54,406 nt of DNA from contig JAJTGY010000025.1 in assembly GCA_021298015.1 (NCBI GenBank), forward strand, positions 1 to 54,406, read 5' to 3'. The notes beneath the pieces are model-generated. The model searched no databases. It saw only the letters and a list, made by a program, of their open reading frames with translations, and was not told where the DNA came from. Of this stretch, positions 1-12,007 are shown in pieces. A program made the position numbers and the translations under genes. Numbering within the stretch: the first letter of the stretch is position 1; each line of letters begins with the position of its first letter. The stretch is from Flammeovirgaceae bacterium. Lineage in GTDB: Bacteria > Bacteroidota > Bacteroidia > Cytophagales > Cyclobacteriaceae.

Positions 1-13
1 ACTTATTTTATCC

Positions 14-66
14 GGGTGAAGATACAACCTTGAAGCCGTCAGGTATAATCTTCACCCTCTTTTTCT
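14..66 (+). terminator. Probable Rho-independent terminator of an upstream gene
   Basis: A perfect 10-bp inverted repeat (gggtgaagat at 14-23, atcttcaccc at 48-57) has an inner acct/aggt pairing (27-30 with 41-44) around a 10-nt loop, and a T-rich run follows at 58-66. It probably ends a transcript entering from the left edge, perhaps the hsdS/hsdM part of the restriction locus, which is not visible. No gene was found in 1-107. Confidence 0.6.
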
Positions 67-107
67 AACTTGACAAAGTAGGATTAGTGGTAAATGCTGA
101 TTAAACT

Positions 108-479
108 GTGAAACAGGATAACATAGTTAGGGAGAAGAGTTTTGAGTTTGCGATAAGAGTTGTGAAACTGTCCAAAGGCTTAGCGGAAGAAAGGAAAGAG
201 TTCATCATGTCAAAGCAGCTTTTGAGAAGTGGAACGAGTGTAGGTGCGATGGTGCGGGAAGCTGAGCATGCGGAATCAAAGAATGATTTTATACACAAGC
301 TTGGCATCGCTCAAAAAGAAATTAATGAAACTATTTATTGGTTGGAATTGCTAAGGGCAACCGACTACCTAGAGGAAACAGAATTCCAAGAAGTTCACGT
401 TAAAGCAGTGGAGGTAATAAAATTGATCACGGCAATCATCAAATCAGCGAAGATGAATCTTAATAGAAGTGTCAATTAA
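108..479 (+). CDS. Four-helix bundle protein (23S rRNA IVS-type family)
   Basis: A 123-aa protein predicted to be almost all helical. It resembles the small four-helix-bundle family (TIGR02436, 'S23/IVS' type): an early FAxRVVKLSKGL-like helix, a central LLRSGTSVGAMVREAEHAES segment around residues 39-58, then KLGIAQKEINETIYWLELL. The length fits the family (about 115-130 aa). Start is GTG at 108; no upstream ATG fits. The family was first seen in intervening sequences of 23S rRNA genes, but in Bacteroidota it is common as a free gene, often beside type I restriction genes. Its biochemical role is not established. It ends 32 bp before hsdR on the same strand, so co-transcription is likely. 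It is more AT-rich than the metabolic genes that follow. Confidence 0.85.
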   Translation: MKQDNIVREKSFEFAIRVVKLSKGLAEERKEFIMSKQLLRSGTSVGAMVREAEHAESKNDFIHKLGIAQKEINETIYWLELLRATDYLEETEFQEVHVKAVEVIKLITAIIKSAKMNLNRSVN

Positions 480-511
480 CCATTCATCACTAATCTCTAA
501 CAATTAAGAGA

Positions 512-3379
512 ATGCAGTCTGAAGCGATACTGGAACAAGCGCTCATGAGTCAATTACATGGCCTGGGCTATTCCTTTGTGCCTGTGCACGATGGCGATAC
601 ACTATTAGCAAACTTAAAATCTCAGCTTGAGCGCTTCAACAAAACTTCCTTCACTGCAAAAGAATTTGATGCGGTCTTGAACCATCTCGCCAAAGGCAAT
701 GTGTTTGAAAAGGCGAAGACCCTGCGCGATCGGTTCAACCTGACCAAAGAAGACGGCACCACCTTTTATGTTCGCTTTTTTAACAACGAAGATTGGTCAA
801 AGAATCTTTACCAAGTCACTAACCAGGTTCAGCAGCAAGGCTCTTTTCTCAATCGCTATGATGTAACGCTGCTGGTCAACGGCCTACCGCTGGTGCAGAT
901 TGAGCTGAAACGGAAAGGCATTGAAATCAAGGAAGCGTTTAACCAGATCAATCGCTACCAGAAGCATTCGTTTTGGAGCAATAACGGGTTGTTTCAATAC
1001 GTGCAGGTGTTCGTCATCAGCAACGGCACCAATACCAAGTATTTGGCCAATAACCCGCTGCAGTCGGTGATGCAGACGTTCTACTGGTCAGATGTTAACA
1101 ACAAAATCACCAGCGACCTCACGTCATTTGCCAACGCGTTTTTGAATACCGATCATCTTGGCAAATTCATTTCGCACTACGTGGTGCAGAATGAAACCTT
1201 TAAAAACATGATGATTCTGCGGCCCTACCAATACTATGCGGTCGAAGCCATCATCCACCAGGTGAAATCGAGCAACAGCAACGGCTACATCTGGCATACT
1301 ACCGGGTCGGGCAAAACGCTTACCTCATTCAAGGCAAGTCAGATCATCATGGACTTGCCGGAGGTGTACAAAGTGGTGTTTGTGGTAGACCGCAAAGACC
1401 TGGACTACCAGACCATGAACGAATTCAACGCGTTCAAGAAAGACAGCGTAGACGTAACCAACAACACCGCCTCGCTGGTGCGGCAACTCACAGACGATAC
1501 CAAGCTGGTGCTCACCACCATTCAGAAACTGAACAACGCCATATCCAAAGCCCATTTCGAGAATAAACTCACCCACCTGCGCGATAAAAAGGTGGTATTC
1601 ATATTTGATGAGTGCCACCGCAGCCAGTTTGGCGATACGCACGAGCGCATCACCAACTATTTTCAGAAGGCGCAGCTATTCGGGTTCACCGGTACGCCCA
1701 TTTTTGCCGATAACGCTACGAAAAATGAACACGGCAAGCGCACCACCAGGGATTTGTTTGGCGGGTGCCTGCACAAGTATGTGATTACCGATGCCATCCG
1801 CGATCAGAACGTACTGCGCTTTGGCATTGAGTACATCGGCAAATACAAACAGAAGGGCAACACCTTTATGGATATCGAGGTAGAGGATATTGACCGGCCC
1901 GAGGTATATGCAGACGAAAAGCGCCTCGCGAAAATCGTGGACTACATCATTGCCTATCACGATCAAAAAACATTTAACCGGGAGTTTTCAGCACTGTTCG
2001 CCATCAGCAGCATCGACACGCTGGTGAAGTACTACGAAATCTTTAAAAAGAAGAAAGAAGCGGGCGAACACGACCTGCGCGTGGCCACCATTTTTACGTA
2101 TGGTGCCAACGAAGACGATGAAGATGCACAAGACAATTTGCCGGGCGATGAACTGGCCATGGCAGCCGAGGCAAAAGAGAACTATAAATCGAAACACAGC
2201 CGCGAGAAGCTGAACGAGTTTATCCGCTATTACAACAGCCTGTACGGCACGGCCTTCTCCACCGATGACGACAAACTGTTCGAGGGCTATTTTAAAGACA
2301 TCAGCAAGCGGCTGAAAGAGCGCGAGAAGGAGACATTCAATGACGAAAAAGACCGACTTGATATTCTGCTGGTAGTGAACATGTTCCTCACCGGCTTCGA
2401 TGCCAAGAAGGTAAACACGCTCTATGTCGACAAAAACCTGAGGCACCACGGTCTTATTCAGTCCTACTCCAGAACGAACCGCATTTTGGGCGAGAAAAAG
2501 TCGCAAGGCAATATTCTGGCTTTTCGAAACCTGAAGGATGCCACCGACAAGGCCATTACGCTTTTTTCCAACAAAGAGGCAATCGAAGAAATCATTCTGC
2601 CTCCGTTTGAAGCCATCGCCAAACGCTTCGATGAGGCCTTAGCGGAATTACATAAGCTTGTGCCTACGCCTCAAAGCGTAGATAACTTAGTCAGTGAAGA
2701 AGAGGAGGCCGCTTTCATTCAGGCTTTTCGCGCCCTGCTGCGCGCCAAGAATGTGCTGGAGTCGTATACCGATTTCAGTTGGGCTGCGCTCGGGATTGAC
2801 GAGGATACATTTCTGGATTACCAGACCAAGTACATCGATCTGTACGCCAAGGTAAAGCGCGAAACCGCCAAGCAAAAGACCTCCATCCTCAACGACATCG
2901 ACTTTGAGGTGGAGCTCATCCACCGCGACATCATCAACGTAGCCTACATCATCAAGCTGTTGGCCAAATTAAAGCAGGCCAAAAAGTCGGAGCGCGAACA
3001 GCAGAAAAAAGCCATCATGGATTTGTTGGGCAGCGATGTGCAGCTGCGCAGCAAGCGCGAACTCATTGAAAAGTTCATTGAAGAGAACCTGCCCAGGATT
3101 GAAAATGCCGACAGTATTCAGGAAGAGTTTGAACAATACTGGCAAGATCAGAAAGTATTAGCCCTCGCGAAACTCTGTGATGACGAGCAACTGGACAAGG
3201 AACAGTTTAAAGCGTTGATCGACACGTACATCTTCAGCGGTCAGGAGCCCCTGCGGGATGATGTGTTGAAATGCCTCGGCAACCGCCCCAGCATTTTGCG
3301 CGCGCGCGAAGTTGGCGAGCGGATTATTAACAAGATGAAAGAATTTGTGGAAGTGTTTGTGCAGGGGATGGTGGCATGA
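512..3379 (+). CDS. hsdR: Type I restriction enzyme, R (motor/nuclease) subunit
   Basis: A 955-aa ATP-dependent translocase and endonuclease subunit, which works with HsdM and HsdS to cut unmodified DNA. The N-terminal nuclease domain shows D117, then E131-x-K133 (PD-(D/E)xK motif) and Q145xxxY149. The SF2 motor shows Walker A TTGSGKT (residues 263-269, K268), DECH box (366-369), FTGTP (392-396) and motif VI QSYSRTNR (650-657). The C-terminal helical region, which binds the methyltransferase core, is intact to the stop. The length is near family size and no frameshift is seen. The start ATG follows the four-helix-bundle gene by 32 bp. hsdM and hsdS are not downstream; they would have to be upstream, outside the window, and if absent this would be an orphan. 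The overall layout resembles EcoR124-like enzymes. Confidence 0.95.
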   Translation: MQSEAILEQALMSQLHGLGYSFVPVHDGDTLLANLKSQLERFNKTSFTAKEFDAVLNHLAKGNVFEKAKTLRDRFNLTKEDGTTFYVRFFNNEDWSKNLYQVTNQVQQQGSFLNRYDVTLLVNGLPLVQIELKRKGIEIKEAFNQINRYQKHSFWSNNGLFQYVQVFVISNGTNTKYLANNPLQSVMQTFYWSDVNNKITSDLTSFANAFLNTDHLGKFISHYVVQNETFKNMMILRPYQYYAVEAIIHQVKSSNSNGYIWHTTGSGKTLTSFKASQIIMDLPEVYKVVFVVDRKDLDYQTMNEFNAFKKDSVDVTNNTASLVRQLTDDTKLVLTTIQKLNNAISKAHFENKLTHLRDKKVVFIFDECHRSQFGDTHERITNYFQKAQLFGFTGTPIFADNATKNEHGKRTTRDLFGGCLHKYVITDAIRDQNVLRFGIEYIGKYKQKGNTFMDIEVEDIDRPEVYADEKRLAKIVDYIIAYHDQKTFNREFSALFAISSIDTLVKYYEIFKKKKEAGEHDLRVATIFTYGANEDDEDAQDNLPGDELAMAAEAKENYKSKHSREKLNEFIRYYNSLYGTAFSTDDDKLFEGYFKDISKRLKEREKETFNDEKDRLDILLVVNMFLTGFDAKKVNTLYVDKNLRHHGLIQSYSRTNRILGEKKSQGNILAFRNLKDATDKAITLFSNKEAIEEIILPPFEAIAKRFDEALAELHKLVPTPQSVDNLVSEEEEAAFIQAFRALLRAKNVLESYTDFSWAALGIDEDTFLDYQTKYIDLYAKVKRETAKQKTSILNDIDFEVELIHRDIINVAYIIKLLAKLKQAKKSEREQQKKAIMDLLGSDVQLRSKRELIEKFIEENLPRIENADSIQEEFEQYWQDQKVLALAKLCDDEQLDKEQFKALIDTYIFSGQEPLRDDVLKCLGNRPSILRAREVGERIINKMKEFVEVFVQGMVA

Positions 3380-3437
3380 CACTATTTGACAATGTTTAAA
3401 GCGATAAAGCAAATATGTTCACGATAACTTGGAAATT

Positions 3438-3605
3438 ATGATATGCAGCATCGATTGGAATCTAGTTTGGTCAGCACTTAGCGCTATTTCAGCTTTTTTC
3501 AGTCTAATTGCTGCCATCTTTATCTATGTTCTCGCTAAGAATGAATTGGCTAAAAACAATAGCATTGCAGAATTAGACATCTACTTCAAGATAAATTCTA
3601 GCTGA
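3438..3605 (+). CDS. Short ORF with one membrane segment, possible truncated gene
   Basis: ATG at 3438 opens a 55-codon frame ending at TGA 3603-3605. The product starts MICSIDWNLVWSALSAI and has one hydrophobic segment (about residues 9-33), then a polar tail ending ELDIYFKINSS. A membrane anchor followed by a '(I/L)xIYFKI' strand resembles the beginning of longer hypothetical membrane proteins I have seen near restriction loci, so this may be a 5' remnant of one. This is recognition by eye only. It begins 58 bp after hsdR. The rest of the 3380-3820 gap (3606-3820) holds no convincing ORF, RNA or terminator. Confidence 0.35.
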   Translation: MICSIDWNLVWSALSAISAFFSLIAAIFIYVLAKNELAKNNSIAELDIYFKINSS

Positions 3606-3820
3606 TTCACAATAATCGCCATTTAACAAATGTCAAAACCCAGAGGCCCGGAAATTTAGGAGTTGAGGTGAGACATTTGTAAGCGGCCGGCCACTAACAA
3701 CATTTTTGCCCTACCGCCTGTCCTGGTGTAATATCAGGTTTTCGATTTCACTGTTTTCTTTTTCGCGCCCAGGCAAAAGACTCTGAAAGGAAAGGCTGTC
3801 ACCCTGTACTGAGAGCCCCT

Positions 3821-5239
3821 TCACCCCACCGCCACGCTTTCGAAATATCCCACCACCGCCTTCGCTACATCACGCCCTTCGCGGATGGCCCACACGACCA
3901 GTGATTGGCCCCTGCGCGCATCGCCCGCTGCAAACACACCGGGTACGCAGGTTTGAAAGTTTTTCGCCCTCGCATTCCCGCGCTCATCGCGCTCCACACC
4001 AAATTGCTCGAGTAGCGCAGCCTGTGGGGACAGAAATCCCATCGCCAGTAACGCCAGGTCGCACGGCAACACGCGCTCGCTACCCGCCACTTCGCGAAAA
4101 GCGGTTTCACCGGCTGGCCACTCTACGTCCACCACGCGCAGGCCGGTGACCTCACCGTGGTCGTTGCCGGTAAATGCCTTCGTCACCAGGCTCCACTGCC
4201 GTTCGCAACCTTCTTCGTGCGAAGTAGACGTGCGCAAAATCAGGGGCCAGTTGGGCCATGGTGTGGTCAGCGTGCGGTTGCCCGGGGGCTTGGGCAGGAT
4301 TTCCAGTTGCGTAACCGAGCGGGCACCATGCCGGTTGGCCGTGCCCACGCAATCCGAACCGGTGTCGCCCCCGCCAATCACCACTACGTGCTTGCCGGCC
4401 GCCATAATCTCGTTACCCGCTATGGGTTGTCCGCTCACTCTCCGGTTTTGCTGGGTGAGAAACTCCATGGCGAAGTGTACACCGTTTAATTCCCGGCCGG
4501 GTATGGGTAAATCGCGCGGCACGGTTGAGCCGGTGCACAATACTACGGCATCATATTCCTCCTGCAGTTGCCGAGCGGTAATAGTGGTGCCCACCTGCAC
4601 CTGGGTTTTGAACATCACGCCCTCTTTCGTCATGAGGTCAAGCCTGCGGTCGAGTACTTGTTTGTCCAGTTTGAAATCCGGAATGCCGTAGCGCAGCAGT
4701 CCGCCAATTTCATCGGCACGCTCCAGCACGGTAACCTCGTATCCGGCATAATTCAACTCGGCCGCTGCGGCCAATCCGGCCGGACCGGAGCCCACCACGA
4801 CCACGCGCTTGCCCGAACGGTGCAAGGGTGTGCGTGGTTGAACCCACCCGTTGTCAAAGGCCTTTTCGATGATTGACTTCTCAATGTATTCGATGGCCAC
4901 GGCCGGTTTGTTGATGCCCAGCACACATGCGGCTTCGCACGGGGCCGGGCAGATGCGCCCGGTAAACTCCGGGAAGTTGTTGGTGGCGATGAGAATATCA
5001 TACGCCTGTTTCCAGTTGCCCTGATACACCGCATCGTTAAACTCAGGAATGATGTTGCCCAGCGGGCAGCCCTGGTTGCAAAACGGTATGCCGCAATCCA
5101 TACAGCGGGCAGCTTGCTTTTGCGTGAGTCCGGCATCCACCGCCCCTTCTACTTCGAAGTAGTCGCGCACGCGCTCCGGCACGCTTCGCCTGGCAGGAAG
5201 CTCGCGGGGTATTTCCAAAAATCCGGTTGGCTTGCCCAT
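3821..5239 (-). CDS. gltD: Glutamate synthase small (beta) subunit
   Basis: 472 aa. This subunit takes electrons from NAD(P)H through FAD and passes them to GltB for making glutamate from glutamine and 2-oxoglutarate. An N-terminal cysteine-rich region (CMDCGIPFC..GCPLGN about residues 42-57, then CPAPCEAAC near 97-105) holds the Fe-S ligands. GSGPAGLAAAAEL near 150 is the FAD-binding Rossmann motif, and GGGDTGSDC near 290 is the NADPH motif. The C-terminal MGF/GVFAAGDARRG motif closes the FAD site. The length is normal. The ATG at 5239 is preceded by the gltB stop with a 94-bp repeat-rich spacer, so gltB-gltD form one minus-strand operon. Confidence 0.96.
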   Translation of the reverse strand: MGKPTGFLEIPRELPARRSVPERVRDYFEVEGAVDAGLTQKQAARCMDCGIPFCNQGCPLGNIIPEFNDAVYQGNWKQAYDILIATNNFPEFTGRICPAPCEAACVLGINKPAVAIEYIEKSIIEKAFDNGWVQPRTPLHRSGKRVVVVGSGPAGLAAAAELNYAGYEVTVLERADEIGGLLRYGIPDFKLDKQVLDRRLDLMTKEGVMFKTQVQVGTTITARQLQEEYDAVVLCTGSTVPRDLPIPGRELNGVHFAMEFLTQQNRRVSGQPIAGNEIMAAGKHVVVIGGGDTGSDCVGTANRHGARSVTQLEILPKPPGNRTLTTPWPNWPLILRTSTSHEEGCERQWSLVTKAFTGNDHGEVTGLRVVDVEWPAGETAFREVAGSERVLPCDLALLAMGFLSPQAALLEQFGVERDERGNARAKNFQTCVPGVFAAGDARRGQSLVVWAIREGRDVAKAVVGYFESVAVG

Positions 5240-5333
5240 GGTTAGTTGGTGGTTGTTAGTTGTTAGTGTCTAGTTGTTAGTTATGAGTTGGTCGTTGATA
5301 ATTTTAGTTGTGGGTTGTTGCGGCCAATAACCA

Positions 5334-5353
<20 letters not shown>
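5240..5353 (-). repeat. GTTGTTAGTT-type repeats in the gltB-gltD spacer
   Basis: The spacer is built from variants of gttgttagttg, with at least three copies between 5240 and 5290 on the plus strand. An inverted copy (caactaccaactaacaac) lies at 5336-5353, overlapping the last codons of gltB. In the gltBD transcript, the gltB end could pair with the segment just before the gltD start (13 of 14 positions, loop about 70 nt). It may be a processing or stability hairpin, or just expanded simple sequence. Confidence 0.5.
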
Positions 5354-9848
<4,495 letters not shown>

Positions 9849-9908
9849 AATTTATCAAACCGCGCACGGTTCTGCGAGTTCTTGTTTCACTTTCTTCAAA
9901 AAATCTTC

Positions 9909-9929
9909 AAAACCCAACTAACAGTTAGT
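9909..9929. promoter_or_regulatory. Palindrome ACTAACaGTTAGT in a divergent promoter region
   Basis: ACTAAC (9917-9922), one A, then GTTAGT (9924-9929) form a perfect 13-bp palindrome between divergent gltB and the gene at 9965. The flanking 19 bases (9909-9927) recur exactly at 17287-17305. Its position fits an operator, but no cognate regulator is known from this window. Confidence 0.35.
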
Positions 9930-9964
9930 AGCGGAAACGATTGTATTTCCATTACCTTCGTACC

Positions 9965-10549
9965 ATGCGTTACCTACACATCGTCCTTTTGTGCAGCAGC
10001 AGCTTCGGGGCCCCGGCCCAGACGGAGGCGGAGTTCGATGCCATCGCACAGAAAACCTGTGACTGTATCACTCAGAAGAAGCCTAATTTCGCGATCAAGT
10101 CAGACGTGGAGATGGCGTTGGGCTTGTGTATGCTGGATGCCGCCCAGACGGCAGGCCTGAAACTCGATTTAGGCGATGCCAAGGCTATGGAGTCGTTGGG
10201 TGAAAAGGTGGGCATCCGGATGGCGGGATTGTGTCCGGCTGTTTTCCAGTCTTTTGTCGGTGAAGAAGCAGACGGTTCAGGTGCAGAACCCGAGTACCTC
10301 GAAGTAAGCGGCAAGGTAAAGTCGGTCGAGTACGGTGATTACACCACCGTGGTTTTGCAGGAGTCATCCGGCAAGGAACATCGTTTACTTTGGATTCATT
10401 ACTTCCCCGGCTCTGATGCCTATGCAGGTGACCCTAAGATTTTGATCGGTAAATCGGTGACCGTGTCGTACTCGCTGGTGGAAGTATTCGTGCCGAAAAC
10501 GAAGGCTTACGTTACGTCCAAGCAACTCTACGGACTGCGGGCGAATTAG
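9965..10549 (+). CDS. Small exported protein of unknown function
   Basis: 194 aa from ATG 9965. A longer TTG-start frame from 9941 would run through promoter-like sequence (taccttcg at 9953-9960), so the ATG is preferred. The N-terminus has a short hydrophobic signal (MRYLHIVLLCSSSFG) with likely cleavage after APA (residue 18). The mature part has a helical half with cysteines near residues 31, 33, 53 and 83 (KTCDCI, LGLCML, AGLCPA), then a beta-rich half (about 105-190) that could be a small OB- or SH3-like barrel. I do not recognise the family. It is divergent from gltB and shares the 115-bp intergenic region with it. Confidence 0.75.
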   Translation: MRYLHIVLLCSSSFGAPAQTEAEFDAIAQKTCDCITQKKPNFAIKSDVEMALGLCMLDAAQTAGLKLDLGDAKAMESLGEKVGIRMAGLCPAVFQSFVGEEADGSGAEPEYLEVSGKVKSVEYGDYTTVVLQESSGKEHRLLWIHYFPGSDAYAGDPKILIGKSVTVSYSLVEVFVPKTKAYVTSKQLYGLRAN

Positions 10550-10680
10550 GTCGCCACGGCAACTTTCCCCACTCGTTTTTCGTTACCTCGTCAGTAGTTG
10601 ACAAGATTATCAGCAGCCTGCGCGGAAAATTTTTTGCCGGGCACAATACCTAAGCAATTCTTTTGTGGGAAGAGTAATTC

Positions 10681-10697
10681 ACCAAAGCTTGTTTGGT
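10681..10697 (+). promoter_or_regulatory. Hairpin or operator just upstream of the gene at 10709
   Basis: ACCAAA (10681-10686) and TTTGGT (10692-10697) are perfect inverted repeats around a 5-nt centre, ending 11 bases before the ATG at 10709. It could be an operator or a hairpin in the leader. Confidence 0.35.
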
Positions 10698-10708
10698 CAA
10701 GAATTTTT

Positions 10709-11026
10709 ATGAATTGGAGTACAATATATATTACTGGAAAGGCAGGTTTTGAACGTGAGGTACAGCGCAAGCTAGACCGGGCTGACATTGCCGTGATGAA
10801 CGGGACATCCGGAACGGTCAGCGGCAGCCGTTTATACTGGATTGCGGAGTCGGTTGCGTTGCGCGAATTTAAAGAGGCAATTGGCGCAGATATCATTTGG
10901 AAGTATCGGCTTCAATTCTCGCCTGTGATTGAACAACCTGACACATCGCTTGACGTTGACTTCACCGAAGGGGAGAAGAAGTTGATTCAGGATATGGAGG
11001 AGCGTTCACGACTGCCCATTTTGTAA
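10709..11026 (+). CDS. Conserved small protein of unknown function
   Basis: 105 aa from ATG 10709. The frame is open back to 10598, but only through a TTG and non-coding-looking sequence, so the ATG is chosen. No signal peptide or membrane segment. It starts MNWSTIYITGKAGFEREV, has an alpha/beta pattern and a charged C-terminal helix (FTEGEKKLIQDMEERSR). It looks like a small conserved cytoplasmic protein of Cytophagales-type genomes, from memory only; no function can be given. It converges with the nitronate monooxygenase gene, with 6 bp between stops. Confidence 0.7.
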   Translation: MNWSTIYITGKAGFEREVQRKLDRADIAVMNGTSGTVSGSRLYWIAESVALREFKEAIGADIIWKYRLQFSPVIEQPDTSLDVDFTEGEKKLIQDMEERSRLPIL

Positions 11027-11032
11027 ATCTTC

Positions 11033-12007
11033 TTACCGGGGCGTTACGTAGCCGGTAGTCAAATCCTGAACAATTTCGCGTAGCGGCCGGATGCTGTGCA
11101 CGTGTTCAATGGCGGGGCCTGCGCACCACACGGTTTTGTAGGTGGCGCCAAAGGCGGCTTTCTCCACGGCTTTCATACCACGGAAGGCCAGCAGCATCTT
11201 GGCGTATTTCTTCAACGTTTTGTTGTTGTTCAAAATCCACTCCAGCCAGTTGGCCTTGGTGCCTAGTTGCTGCACGTACGGTGTATTGATAACTGTGAGT
11301 GCGGAACCCGAAAGCTTGGTGGTGCGCACAATGTCTTTTTCGCCATAGTCGATCATGGCTTGCTTGTATTCGGGCGAGATGTCAGCCTCCTCGCACGCAA
11401 TGAAGATCGTGCCCACCGATGCACCGGCCGCGCCCCATGCCATCACTTCGGTTAGTTGCTGGCCCGTGGCAATACCGCCCGCAGAAATAATGGGCAGGCC
11501 GCAATTTTCTTTCAACATGGTAATCAACTCGCGGGGTGCAATGTTGCCCGCATGGCCGCCCGCGCGCGAGTTCACGGCAATCAGCGCATCGGCCCCCATT
11601 TGCTCCACTTTTTTGGCGTAGGCCAAATCAACCACATCGCAAAACACTTTAATGCCCAGTGGCTTGCATTGATCGATCACTTCTTTGGGGCTGCCGAGTG
11701 ACGTGATGATGTAATCGACTTTCAGCTCCAGCAATGTTTTGAGTTGCGATTTGTATTTGGGATTCGATTTGTTCACAATCAGGTTTACCCCAAACGGCTT
11801 GGATGAAAACGCTTTGATTTCGCGGATGGCCGTGCGCAACTCCGCATCGGTGCGGTAATTCAGCGCGGGAAAGGCAGCCGTTACGCCACTGGCCAGGGCG
11901 GCCTTGATCATCTTGGTGTTGGAAATCAAAAACATGGGGGCGACAATGACGGGATAGTCAATGCCGAGCATCTGATCAACAGTTTTGGCAACTTTTGTTA
12001 AGCTCAT
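11033..12007 (-). CDS. Nitronate monooxygenase (2-nitropropane dioxygenase family)
   Basis: 324-aa FMN-dependent TIM-barrel enzyme. IVAPMF (residues 21-26) starts the FMN site, SRAGGHAG has the catalytic-type His152, and PIISAGGIATGQQ plus GAAGASVGTIF form the phosphate-binding region. Family members oxidise alkyl nitronates such as propionate-3-nitronate, a toxic metabolite. Others in the superfamily are enoyl-ACP reductases (FabK), so the substrate is inferred. The length is typical. The ATG at 12007 lies inside the last 32 bases of the upstream same-strand membrane protein gene, so the two may be translationally coupled although their functions look unrelated. Confidence 0.88.
   Translation of the reverse strand: MSLTKVAKTVDQMLGIDYPVIVAPMFLISNTKMIKAALASGVTAAFPALNYRTDAELRTAIREIKAFSSKPFGVNLIVNKSNPKYKSQLKTLLELKVDYIITSLGSPKEVIDQCKPLGIKVFCDVVDLAYAKKVEQMGADALIAVNSRAGGHAGNIAPRELITMLKENCGLPIISAGGIATGQQLTEVMAWGAAGASVGTIFIACEEADISPEYKQAMIDYGEKDIVRTTKLSGSALTVINTPYVQQLGTKANWLEWILNNNKTLKKYAKMLLAFRGMKAVEKAAFGATYKTVWCAGPAIEHVHSIRPLREIVQDLTTGYVTPR

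Noticed and set aside
1988-2506. 172-aa frame opposite hsdR
   Set aside because: It is contained in the conserved hsdR motor region and is an antisense artefact.
3660-3820. GC-rich stretch with gcggccggcc
   Set aside because: Just palindromic restriction-type sequence; no ORF or conserved structure.
4146-4691. Long open frames opposite gltD and gltB
   Set aside because: They are antisense shadows of GC-rich coding sequence, with no sensible protein pattern and no own start signals.
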